The position numbers and the translations under genes were made by a program. Below, in pieces: positions 34,607 through 43,798 of a stretch of 50,821 nucleotides of DNA; position 1 is the stretch's first letter; each line of letters opens with the position of its first letter. The notes under the pieces are model-generated. The model was not told the origin of the DNA and ran no database searches. It saw only the letters and a program-made list of their open reading frames with translations. Origin of the DNA: an uncultured Desulfobulbaceae bacterium (GTDB lineage Bacteria > Desulfobacterota > Desulfobulbia > Desulfobulbales > CALZHT01); NCBI GenBank assembly GCA_945787445.1, contig CALZHT010000072.1, positions 1 through 50,821 of the forward strand. The letters are read 5' to 3'.

Positions 34607-37600
34607 CTTTTTACCTTACTGATATTCCTTTCCGTAGTGGCGATAAAACGTTGTCCGCCTTCCTCATCTTCCAGCTTGGTAACCGTGAGCCATACTTCAA
34701 TAATCCTGCCGTCTTTGGTTCTCCGTTGGGTCTCAAATGGCTCCACTTCTTCTTCTTTTTCTTCCAGCTTGGCGATAAATGCCATAGTCTCTTCTTTTTT
34801 TTCAGGCGGAACGATATCGAGAATATTCATGTTCAGGGCCTCGGCCTCGGTATAACCGTACATTTTCTCCGCCCCCCGATTCCAGGCGGTTATGTTGCCT
34901 GCAAAATCCTGCACGGTAATAGCATCATTGGAATCCCTTACCACAGCGGCCAGGCGGCGCATTTCCATGGTCTGCCTGAGGGCCGCCTCTATTTTCTTGA
35001 ATTCCGAAATATCTTCAAATGTGATGACCACCCCGTCGATCACATTGCTTACAGTCCGGTATGGCCGCACGCGCATGCGATAGCATTGCCCGCTGTTGCT
35101 TTCCACTTCCGTTTCTTGAACTATCAGGTCATTCAGCACCTGACCGGCGTATTCCTTCAGCTTGACATCTTTTAATTCAGAGGCGAGATGGCTTATGGGC
35201 CGGCCGATATCTGCATTGGTCAAGGGGATGAGTTCGTTCACCCTCGGCGTAAAACGCCTGACTCCCATATCGACATCAAGGAAGATCGTGGCGATCTGGG
35301 TGGCGTCGAGCAGGTTTTTCATATCGTCGTTGGTTTTTGACAGCTCGTCTATGCGGCCCTGAAGCTCCACATTGACCGTGATCGACTCTTCATTGAGCGA
35401 CTGCAGTTCCTCCTTTGAGGTCTCCAGTTCTTCATTGGTGGATTGCAGTTCCTCGTTGGTGGATTGCAGCTCTTCGTTGGTGGATTTAAGCTCTTCATTG
35501 GAGGTTTCCAATTCCTCGATGGTGGTCTGCAGGCTTTCCTTGGTATATTGCAGGTCCTGCTCAAGCTGTTCAACCTCTTTAATCTTTTTTGCTTTTTCTC
35601 TTTTCGGTTTTTTTGCAGCCTTTGGCGTCTCGTCAAATATTACCATCATTAAACCGTGCGTGGCGTCATGTTGGATGATCGGCCTGACGATCAGGTCAAT
35701 GGTGATGGAACCGCCGATTTCCTGGACCGTTATGCCATTGTATACAACCTCCTGCATTTGGGTGGCGACCTTGCGGATGGCTACGGCCAATTCTTTTTTA
35801 AGACCGGGCCGCGCCATTGCCAGAATATTGATGCTGGCTTTGCCGACAGCCGGTTCCAGATACCTGCCGGTCCGGCCATGGATGTAAATAATATTCGCGG
35901 CGTCGTCGATAATGACGCTGGGAGGAGTGTCGCTCTGCTCCAGAATCGTTTCCACCAGCTGCAGGATGTCGGTCTCCTCGGCCTTTCTGACCGCCTCTGG
36001 AACTTTTCGTTCCGGCATGTCGACAATTAGCGGCGGAGTCGGAAATTCCAACACAGGGTGAGCTGCGTGCGCCGTCATCCGGCGTCTGAATATCTTCCAT
36101 TTCTTGTCAACCAGGTAAAATAAGTCTGTTGCCTGGCCGATGGTCTCCGACGAGCCGAGAAAAAGGATGCCGTCCGGTTTCAGGCTATAGTGGAAGACGG
36201 GAAAAAGTTTCTTTTGCAGTTCCGGGCCGAGGTAAATGAGGAGATTTCGGCAACAAAGCAGATCCAGTTTGGTAAAGGGCGGGTCCTTGATAATGTTCTG
36301 AGGAGCAAAAACCAGCATCTCGCGGATCTGTTTCTTGACCCGGTACGCGTTTTCCTCCCTGGTAAAAAAACGTTTCAATCGTTCAGGACCGACATCTACG
36401 GAAATGGAGGCCGGATAGAGACCGGCACGCGCAATTGTAATTGCTTCTTCGTCAATATCGGTACCGAAAATCTGGATATCGAAATGACGCTTGAGTGCAG
36501 CCATGCATTCCTGCAGAACCATGGCAATGGAATAGGCCTCCTCGCCACTGCTGCATCCGGGTACCCAGACGCGGACCACGGATTCTTCCGGTTTTGCTTG
36601 AAGTACATTGGGGAGGATTTTTTTCTTCAGGGCCTCGAATGCATCCGAATCTCTGAAAAAGCTGGTCACGCCGATCAGCAGTTCTTTGAACAGAATGGAT
36701 ACTTCATGTTCGCTGTCCTGCAAGTAGTTCACATAATCAGAAATAGTGTTTATCTGATGGATGTGCATCCGTCTTTCGATGCGGCGGTAGATCGTGTTTT
36801 TTTTGTAAAGGGAAAAGTCATGGCCGGTGCGCGCCCGCAGGAGAATGAAAATCTTCTGCAGGGCACTGGTAACTTTTTTTTCGCCAACCGTGAACTTGGT
36901 CGATAAGCGGGATGCCGCATGTTTGGCATATTTAATGAGCTGGGCCGGCATTTTCTCAGGGGGCAGCACAAAATCAGCCATACCGGTGGCAATGGCGCTG
37001 CGCGGCATACCGTCATACTTGGCTGATTCCTCATCCTGTACCATCACCATGCCGGTCTCGCCTTTTATCTCCTTCAACCCCAGGGTGCCGTCCGTGCCGG
37101 TGCCGGATAGAATGATGCAGATCGCATTGGCGCCCTGGTCCTGGGCCAGGGACCGCAAAAAGGTATCGATCGGCATATTGATCCCGCGCGGAAGACCCTG
37201 TTTCATGAGCTGCAGAGAGCTGTTTAAAATGGCAAGGTCACTGTTCGGCGGGATGATGTAGACCTGGTTCGGCTCCACCTTCATGCCGTCTTCGATCTGG
37301 AAAACCTTCATTGGTGTGCGTTTCTGGACAAGCTCCGGCAGGATGCTGATATGGGTGGGATCGAGATGGGCCACCAGGATAAAGGCCATGTTACAGTTCG
37401 GCGGCATGGCCTTGAAAAAAGTTTCAAAAGCCTCAAGTCCGCCCGCAGAGGCGCCGATTCCCACGATGGGGAATTTTCTTTTTTGCTGGAATATGGCCTC
37501 CTTTGTTGTTTGTTGAGCAGTCTTCTTTCCTGCCTTGGCAGACCCTGCTCCAGGACCTTTTTTCGCTTTCTTCACAGCCCCGACATTTTTTTTGGCGTCA

Positions 37601-37647
37601 GCCTTTTTGGAAACCTCTTTTGTCTGTATTTCTTTTTTCTTAGCCAT
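34597..37647 (-). CDS. CheB-CheR-PAS-PAS fusion protein
   Basis: 1016 aa. Lys/Ala-rich tail 1-55; CheB methylesterase 58-245 with S67 (GIGASAGG), H94 and D186 (GTGTDG) as catalytic triad; CheR methyltransferase about 262-535 with RRIERRMHIH, the SAM motif VPGCSSGEEAYS and FGTDIDEEAI; a PAS-like region 585-690; a Glu/Asn-rich coiled coil (about 705-775, STNEELQSTNEELQ); PAS about 785-895; PAS about 900-1012. Its C terminus ends after the PAS, with no HisKA/HATPase. Such fusions are thought to couple methyl chemistry to sensory signalling. Chemoreceptors are not found in this window. AGGGGATG precedes the ATG. Confidence 0.92.
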   Translation of the reverse strand: MAKKKEIQTKEVSKKADAKKNVGAVKKAKKGPGAGSAKAGKKTAQQTTKEAIFQQKRKFPIVGIGASAGGLEAFETFFKAMPPNCNMAFILVAHLDPTHISILPELVQKRTPMKVFQIEDGMKVEPNQVYIIPPNSDLAILNSSLQLMKQGLPRGINMPIDTFLRSLAQDQGANAICIILSGTGTDGTLGLKEIKGETGMVMVQDEESAKYDGMPRSAIATGMADFVLPPEKMPAQLIKYAKHAASRLSTKFTVGEKKVTSALQKIFILLRARTGHDFSLYKKNTIYRRIERRMHIHQINTISDYVNYLQDSEHEVSILFKELLIGVTSFFRDSDAFEALKKKILPNVLQAKPEESVVRVWVPGCSSGEEAYSIAMVLQECMAALKRHFDIQIFGTDIDEEAITIARAGLYPASISVDVGPERLKRFFTREENAYRVKKQIREMLVFAPQNIIKDPPFTKLDLLCCRNLLIYLGPELQKKLFPVFHYSLKPDGILFLGSSETIGQATDLFYLVDKKWKIFRRRMTAHAAHPVLEFPTPPLIVDMPERKVPEAVRKAEETDILQLVETILEQSDTPPSVIIDDAANIIYIHGRTGRYLEPAVGKASINILAMARPGLKKELAVAIRKVATQMQEVVYNGITVQEIGGSITIDLIVRPIIQHDATHGLMMVIFDETPKAAKKPKREKAKKIKEVEQLEQDLQYTKESLQTTIEELETSNEELKSTNEELQSTNEELQSTNEELETSKEELQSLNEESITVNVELQGRIDELSKTNDDMKNLLDATQIATIFLDVDMGVRRFTPRVNELIPLTNADIGRPISHLASELKDVKLKEYAGQVLNDLIVQETEVESNSGQCYRMRVRPYRTVSNVIDGVVITFEDISEFKKIEAALRQTMEMRRLAAVVRDSNDAITVQDFAGNITAWNRGAEKMYGYTEAEALNMNILDIVPPEKKEETMAFIAKLEEKEEEVEPFETQRRTKDGRIIEVWLTVTKLEDEEGGQRFIATTERNISKVKRSA

Positions 37648-37688
37648 CTGAACATCCCCTGCCTGCTGTAAGCGAAACTAAATTATAT

Positions 37689-37884
37689 CTGATTACCATC
37701 AACCTTCAGCTTTTTTGATAGAGTGTTTGCGATTTTATCTGTCATTTCGAACGAATGTGAGAAATCTTACCTCCGAAGTTGAAGATTTCTCCCGCTGGTC
37801 GAAATGACAACCTTAATTATTTAATCAGTAAATCAAGAGGTTGCAAAACCCTGCCGAATTAGCTGAAAATCAGTGGTAATCAGG
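37689..37884. mobile_element. Composite MITE-like element, copy 2
   Basis: 196 bp. Left end CTGATTACCATCAACCTTCA then GCTTTTTT; right end AGCTGAAAATCAGTGGTAAT then CAGG, its inverse. The central hairpin TGTCATTTCGAACGAATGTG...GGTCGAAATGACA (37740-37809) matches 27080-27149. No coding capacity. It lies between the CheB-CheR gene and a kinase gene. Confidence 0.72.
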
Positions 37885-37947
37885 ATATTTTATGCAATCT
37901 CTTGAAAACACCTTACAACGAATCTGTTATACAATTATAGTAAAAAA

Positions 37948-38058
37948 GGCAGAAGGCAGAAGGCAGAAGGCAGAAGGCAGAAGGCAGAAGGTCCACTTTT
38001 TTCATAATTCTCAGTCCCTTCTCCTCACTCCTATCGCCTCACGCCTTACACCTCACCC
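37948..38058. repeat. Six perfect GGCAGAA units and degenerate heptads
   Basis: 37948-37989 is six exact copies of GGCAGAA. After a short unique part (with TTCATAATTCTCAG, the inverse of GAGAATTATGAA) degenerate units CTCCTCA, CTCCTAT, CGCCTCA, CGCCTTA, CACCTCA continue to the end of the kinase gene at 38063. Confidence 0.9.
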
Positions 38059-38062
38059 CCCA

Positions 38063-40758
38063 TCAAGCTTCAACGTCTATCGGCAAAATGATAGTAAAAG
38101 TAGTGCCTTTACCGACTTCACTTTTGACCTTGATATCCCCTTGATGTTTCTTGATGATGCCGTAGCTCACGGCCAGGCCCAGTCCCGTGCCCGTGACCTC
38201 CGGCTTGGTTGAGAAAAACGGCTCGAAAATGTGGTCCAGGTCCTCCGGTTTTATACCAACGCCGGAATCCCGGATTTGGATCGCCACCTTTTTTTCATCC
38301 AGGATTTCGGTGGTTATAGCAATGGTTCCCCCGCCTTTTTGGATGGCATCACCAGCATTTCTAAGGAGATTGAGCAGGATCTGCCTGATCTGGTCAGGCA
38401 CTGCCTGGATTGTGGGAAGGTTTGCAGCGTACTGTTTTTCCACCATTATCTTTTGTTGCTTGAACTCGTTCTTAAAGAGCAGCAGGATGGAGTCAATGGC
38501 CTTATGCACATCCAGGGGCGCCATTTCACCGCTGGTCGGCCGGTTAAAGTCCTGGAGGTCCTGGATGAGATATTTCATTCGGTCGCATTCCTGCACGGCC
38601 ATATCAACCAGTTCCGAATCATCTTTATCAAGAGGTGCTCTTTGCTTGATCCCTCCCAGGACAGTGCGGATTCCGAACAGCGGATTGTTAAACTCGTGGG
38701 CAATGGAGGCGGAAAGCTCTCCTATGGCGCTGAGCTTTTCAGTGTGGAGTAGCTGGTCATGCGCGAGTTGCAGCTCTGCGGTACGCTTTTTAATCCGCTC
38801 TTCCAGTTCATCGTGTGCCTTCTGCAGCTCCTCCACTGCCCGCCTGCGCTGAATGGCAATGGCGTAAAGCGTTGCCAGCCGTTCGACAATGTCCAGGTCT
38901 TTTTCGGTATAATCAGACTCACCATTGGCCAATGCTATCTGTCCAACCAAATTGTCCCCCAACATGGCAGGTGCTGACAGGAACCGCTTGATCGGCAGGT
39001 GGCTTTCCGGGATACCCGATGATCTGTAGTCTTCGGTCGCGGTATTGGTCAAAAGAGGTTTGCCGTTTTTAAGTACCCACCCCCATAATCCCTTGAACTC
39101 ATGAAAAACTATATTTTTTTCCGGAACCTGACATGTGTCCCAAATATCCCTTATCAGGGTGGGGCAGACCAGATGGTCCGTGTCCGGTTCAATGTAGCCG
39201 ACAAATCCAAAGGGGCTTTCGGTAAGCTGCTTGGCTTTTTCAAGCACAATGGCAGAGATGTCTTCTATGGACATGCCCGTGATAATCGTTTTGGTTAGTT
39301 CGGCCATGATTTTATTGACCTCTGCCTCTTGCGCTAGGGCTTCTTCTGCCTGCTTGCGTTTGGTGATGTCGTAAAACATCGTGGCAAACTTCCCTTTTTC
39401 AGGAGAAAAAACAGAAAGGCTGAAGTGTTTCTTAACGTGCGGAAAATATGCTTCCATTGTGGTTGATTTGCCGCTGGCGGCAACATCTGCAAAGACATCC
39501 ATGAAATCAGGCCTGTCTAATCCGAAAAGTTCGGTGGCCATTTGGCCTATGACATCTTTTCTTTTAATGCTGAAATACGATTCATAGGCCGGGTTAACAT
39601 CTATAATTTCATAATCCACTGCCTGACCTGCGTCATTGTAAATGATTTCATGCAGGCATACTCCTTCACTCATTGTCGAGTATAATGAACGGAATTTTTC
39701 TTCACTCTCCCGCAACGCTTCCTCCGCCTGTCTTCGCTTTGTAAAATCGAGCATGGCGCCGAGGATGCGGTGTGCTTTTCCGGACGGGGTACGCGAGATG
39801 TATGCCCGGTCAATAACATAGGCATAAGAACCGTCCGTGCGCTGGTAGCGGTATTCGGCCGTCCAATGATCATCTGTTCCATCGAGGGCGGCTTGGATGG
39901 ACCCGACAACACGTTCTCGGTCTTCAGGATGGATATGGTCGATCCACCACTGCCATGAAGTCCGGGTGTCCGGCGGTCTTTCTCCGAAAAGGAGATCATA
40001 CGCTTCGTTCCACCATATCTCACCGGTTTCAAGGTTGCTTTCCCAGATGGCATCGTTGGTAGCCCGTGTGGCGAAAAGCAGGCGCTCCTCGCTCTCGCGT
40101 AAGGCATCTGCAGTCCGTTTGCGTTCGCCAATATAGAGAAGAATGCGGTTAGCAGGACCCCTGCGGCAACCATGACAAGTGTGGAGATAATAACTTTCCT
40201 TTGCACCATTTCAGCCTGGGCCAGGAAACCATCCGCCTTTCTGCGGGCATACGATCGCAAAGACAGCATCTTGGCCGCAACCATGGCCTGGTGATTTGCC
40301 CCCTTTTCTTTTGTGATCGAAGCCGCCACTGCCCTTTGTCCATCTGAAACGAGTTTGATGACTTCTTCCCGGATAGGCCGCCAGTTTGTGAATAATTTTC
40401 TGGTTTCCGCTTCAAGGGCCTGTCCTTCTGCGCCAAGGATATTCCGCTTGACGATGTCCAGGTTTTCATAGACTATTACTTCTTCAAGCTTCACAGCCTC
40501 TATTGCCTGGTCCAACTGGGTTACTGTTTCGGAAAGGGCAACGTCCTTCATGCTGCGGTGTATTTTAACGACTCCCATACTGGCATGCAGAGCGGCATTG
40601 GAAACTTCAAGGGGATGTTTGTGGATGGTTAAGGTCAGTTTAACAAGTGTGCGGATTGAAATGATGGATGTGACTCCCGTTACAATGAAAAGCACGATGA
40701 CCAGACCAAATCCCAGGAGCAGCAGCTTTCTCTCCGGTTGTTTCTTATCTATTTCCAT
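38063..40758 (-). pseudogene. Sensor histidine kinase split by an apparent frameshift (MCP-like sensor, PAS, PAS, GAF, transmitter)
   Basis: The N-terminal part starts at the ATG at 40758: TM about 14-34, a periplasmic four-helix-type region, TM about 190-213 (VIISTLVMVAAGVLLTAFF). Around 40118-40140 the frame changes: the first frame runs on as nonsense to 39670, while the -1-shifted frame carries GERKRTADALRESEERL, PAS_3 (NDAIWESNLETGEIWW), a second PAS ([18 protein letters not shown]), GAF (about residues 143-300 of the downstream part), HisKA (SIAHEFNNP) and HATPase to the stop at 38063. One missing base in TCTATATTGGC explains it. It may be a true mutation or a sequencing error; the downstream frame has no good start of its own. 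Confidence 0.8.
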
Positions 40759-40779
40759 AATGTTAGCTCTTGTTTTGAA

Positions 40780-40905
40780 GGCAGAAGGCAGAAGGCAGAA
40801 GGCAGAAGGCAGAAGGCAGAAGGCAGAAGGCAGAAGGCAGAAGGCAGAAGTTCCGGTTACTCCTCACTCCCTAAGTCCTCAGTCCTTAGCCCTGAATCCT
40901 CACTC
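40780..40905. repeat. Ten perfect GGCAGAA units running into heptads that encode a kinase C terminus
   Basis: 40780-40849 is ten exact GGCAGAA copies. From 40850 the minus-strand text is degenerate heptads (GAGTGAG, GATTCAG, GGCTAAG, GACTGAG, GACTTAG) that are translated as the last residues [15 protein letters not shown] of the kinase at 40857. Confidence 0.92.
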
Positions 40906-43637
40906 TCTACTGGCAGGATGATGGAAAAAGCAGTGCCTTTACCGGCTTCACTGTGGATCCCAATTTTCCCCTGATGTCCTTTAATAATGCCGTAACTGAC
41001 CGACAACCCCAGGCCGGTCCCTTTGACATTCGATTTTGTGGAGAAAAACGGCTCGAAGATGTGGTCCACATCCTCGGGTTTTATTCCCTGGCCGGAGTCC
41101 CGGACATGAATCGCCACCTTATTTCCTTCCAGGGCCTCGGTGGTAATGGTAATGGTCCCCCCTTTTTCCGGGATGGCATCAGCACCATTCTTTAAGAGAT
41201 TGAGAACGACCTGCTTGATCTGATCAGCTACTGCCTGGATTTTAGGAAGATTTGGTGCATAATGCTTTTCTACCGTTATCTTTTGCTGCTGGAATTCATT
41301 TTTAAAGAGCAGCAGGATACCGTCAATGGCCTTATGCACATCCATGGGCGCCATGACGCCGCTTGTGGGCCGGTTGAAGTCCTGGAGGTCCTGGATGAGA
41401 AACTTTATCCTGTCACATTCCTGCAGGGCCATGTCAACCAGTTCCGTATCATCTTCGTCAAGAGACGTTCTTTGCTTGATTCCTCTTAGGACATTGCGGA
41501 TACCGAACAGCGGGTTGTTAAACTCGTGGGCAATGGAGGCTGAGAGATTGCCAATGGCGCCGAGCTTTTCTGTATGGAGAAGCTGGTTATGCGCAAGTTG
41601 CAGCTCGGCGGTACGTTCTTCAACCCGTTTTTCCAGCACGTCATGGGCTTCTTGCAGCACCTGTTCGGCCCGTTTGCGCTCGGAAATGTCATGAATTATG
41701 CTTAAAAAGCCTTGTAGTTTGCCATCCTTTTTAACGGAGGTTGTGGAAACTTCCACAGCTACGGTATCCCCTGATTTATCGTGGACCTCGAGTTCCATTC
41801 TATTAAAACCTTTGCCGGTTGTATCCAGAACATCGCCCCCCATGACCGCATCTTTGAAAATCTTGAATAATTTCGGGGCCTGTTTAAGCTTAAATAGACC
41901 GAGCTTCATGAATTGCCTGCCAATTATTTCATCAGACCTGTAGCCGACAAGCTCCTCGATCTTATTGTTTACTTCAAGTATCCTGCCGAATTTGTCTACG
42001 TAGACAATGACATCGGTGACGTTTTCAAAGATTAACCTGAATTTTTCCCTTTCTTCCTGGAGCCTCTTTACCGCTTCCTTTTGTTCGGTGATGTTAATGA
42101 AATGGGTAACGACTTGCTGCAGTCTGTTTTGTGGGTCAAATACCGGGTAGGCCCAGCACAGGACCCAGACATAATCCTTTGCAGCAGGCCGGTGAATACC
42201 TAGTATTTGATTCTTAAGAACGTTCTCGCTGGTAATTACCTGATTGACCGGGTATTCCTCCGGCGGCATTGGAGTGCCATCTTCACGGCAAAAGCGCCAT
42301 GCCGGATCAATGGCAACCTTGCCCTGCATTGGATCATCGGTCAGGCCCAACAGCTCGCCGGCCATGGGATTATTCATAAGTATGCGGGTGTCCGCCGCAT
42401 GGACCACGATCCCTACCTGCAGGTTATTGAGAAGCAGGCGGTGTTTCTTCTCGCTTTCCCGCAGTCCTTCTTCTGCCTGCCTGCGCTGGGTAATGTCCAG
42501 CGCCAGTGATATTACACCTATTACCTGGTTTTTGTCGTTGTAAAGGATCGAGTTGTTCCATTCGCAGAGAATAATCTTGCCGCTTTTGGTCAGATTCTCG
42601 TTAATGGAGCATCTTGGAAAAATTCCACTGGATAAGACCTCGACAATCTTGTCACTTTGCGGTCCTGCTCCCTCGGGCATGAGAACCTCAAAGAAGTTGC
42701 GTCCCAAAACCTCATGTGACGTCCAACCGAAAATTAATTCAGCGTGTCTGTTCCAGTCGGTAATACGGCAATCACAATCCCAGACGACAATTGCGAGGGG
42801 AGCGGTATTATAGAAGTTGCGGTAAAGCGCCTCACTCTGTGAAGTCTTTCTGAACAGGAGATCGTATGGTTTTTTTAAGCCGCTTTCAATGAGTGCTTTG
42901 TACACGAGAAAAACGGATAAAAACTTTAATATATGCCCTATTAAATTGGAAAGTCCAAAAACACTCACATAGAAGGTAAAAGCAAGTTCGGCGCCGATAG
43001 CTAAAAAAATGGCGGCCAACATGAGTTGCAATGTGCTTTCATCAAGCTCATCTTTCCGGCGATAGAGGAAAATGGCGGCAAGCAGCAGGAGAAGGGAGAT
43101 ACAGTATTCGCTCAGTATTTTAAAGAGGGTCAGCCCTTTTCCTTCCACATAACAATCAGGGAAAATATCCCACCGGAAAATTGATCCGAGTAGAAGGAGA
43201 AAAACCGCAGAGAAGAAAATAAATGCCGATCTGGTGTTTAAGGTTCTGGAGATGAAAATCGGAGCAATAAGCAAGGAGATGCTTTCAAAATATCGGGCCG
43301 CTATCCATAACTGGGTGGGCAGATTGGCATCGTCACCTGGAAATACACCCATACCGCGATACGAAAGGGTATGAAATGTTTCTAAAGCGCCAATGAAGAG
43401 AAAGGCAAGGCCAAGGAACAAAAAAAAGTGGTTATCCAGGAAGCGCCGGGCGTTCCAAGCAACTATGAATATACATCCGGCAATGACTATACTGAAAAGC
43501 TCGGCCAGACTGTGAAAAAGAAGAAAGTTATTCTCGGCAAGATAGAACAGACCTAAAACAGCCAGGGCGCCTAAAAATAAGTGTATCCAGTGCTTCTGGA
43601 ACGTTATGGATTTTATGGTGCCACTATCATTTACCAT
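40857..43637 (-). CDS. Membrane sensor histidine kinase: MASE3-like, three PAS, HEFNNPL transmitter
   Basis: 926 aa. Residues 18-250 hold about seven helices with [32 protein letters not shown] and [15 protein letters not shown], which resemble the MASE3 sensor. PAS1 about 268-385 ([20 protein letters not shown]), PAS2 398-518, PAS3 530-652 ([16 protein letters not shown]), HisKA H704, HATPase [24 protein letters not shown]3 plus linker is a near copy of PAS2 in the kinase at 24851. The C-terminal 15 residues come from heptad repeats and are absent in the paralogues. No strong Shine-Dalgarno. Confidence 0.9.
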   Translation of the reverse strand: MVNDSGTIKSITFQKHWIHLFLGALAVLGLFYLAENNFLLFHSLAELFSIVIAGCIFIVAWNARRFLDNHFFLFLGLAFLFIGALETFHTLSYRGMGVFPGDDANLPTQLWIAARYFESISLLIAPIFISRTLNTRSAFIFFSAVFLLLLGSIFRWDIFPDCYVEGKGLTLFKILSEYCISLLLLLAAIFLYRRKDELDESTLQLMLAAIFLAIGAELAFTFYVSVFGLSNLIGHILKFLSVFLVYKALIESGLKKPYDLLFRKTSQSEALYRNFYNTAPLAIVVWDCDCRITDWNRHAELIFGWTSHEVLGRNFFEVLMPEGAGPQSDKIVEVLSSGIFPRCSINENLTKSGKIILCEWNNSILYNDKNQVIGVISLALDITQRRQAEEGLRESEKKHRLLLNNLQVGIVVHAADTRILMNNPMAGELLGLTDDPMQGKVAIDPAWRFCREDGTPMPPEEYPVNQVITSENVLKNQILGIHRPAAKDYVWVLCWAYPVFDPQNRLQQVVTHFINITEQKEAVKRLQEEREKFRLIFENVTDVIVYVDKFGRILEVNNKIEELVGYRSDEIIGRQFMKLGLFKLKQAPKLFKIFKDAVMGGDVLDTTGKGFNRMELEVHDKSGDTVAVEVSTTSVKKDGKLQGFLSIIHDISERKRAEQVLQEAHDVLEKRVEERTAELQLAHNQLLHTEKLGAIGNLSASIAHEFNNPLFGIRNVLRGIKQRTSLDEDDTELVDMALQECDRIKFLIQDLQDFNRPTSGVMAPMDVHKAIDGILLLFKNEFQQQKITVEKHYAPNLPKIQAVADQIKQVVLNLLKNGADAIPEKGGTITITTEALEGNKVAIHVRDSGQGIKPEDVDHIFEPFFSTKSNVKGTGLGLSVSYGIIKGHQGKIGIHSEAGKGTAFSIILPVESEDSGLRTEDLGSEE

Positions 43638-43798
43638 TTTATCGCTAATCCCGATCCATAGCTGGTGGATTTGTCCTCCTCAGGTGGAGTTTTAACTCGC
43701 ATAGAAATTTCAAGGCCAACACATTTATAAAACATAAACTCTGATTTAACACGTTGAAAATGGAATCAAAAGAAGTAATGCGATTCAAAATTGCATGT

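Noticed and set aside
40780-40849. GGCAGAA runs (also 37948-37989) as CRISPR or origin iterons
   Set aside because: 7-base perfect tandem units without spacers, no dnaA or rep gene and no AT-rich unwinding region; they belong to the heptad repeat class.
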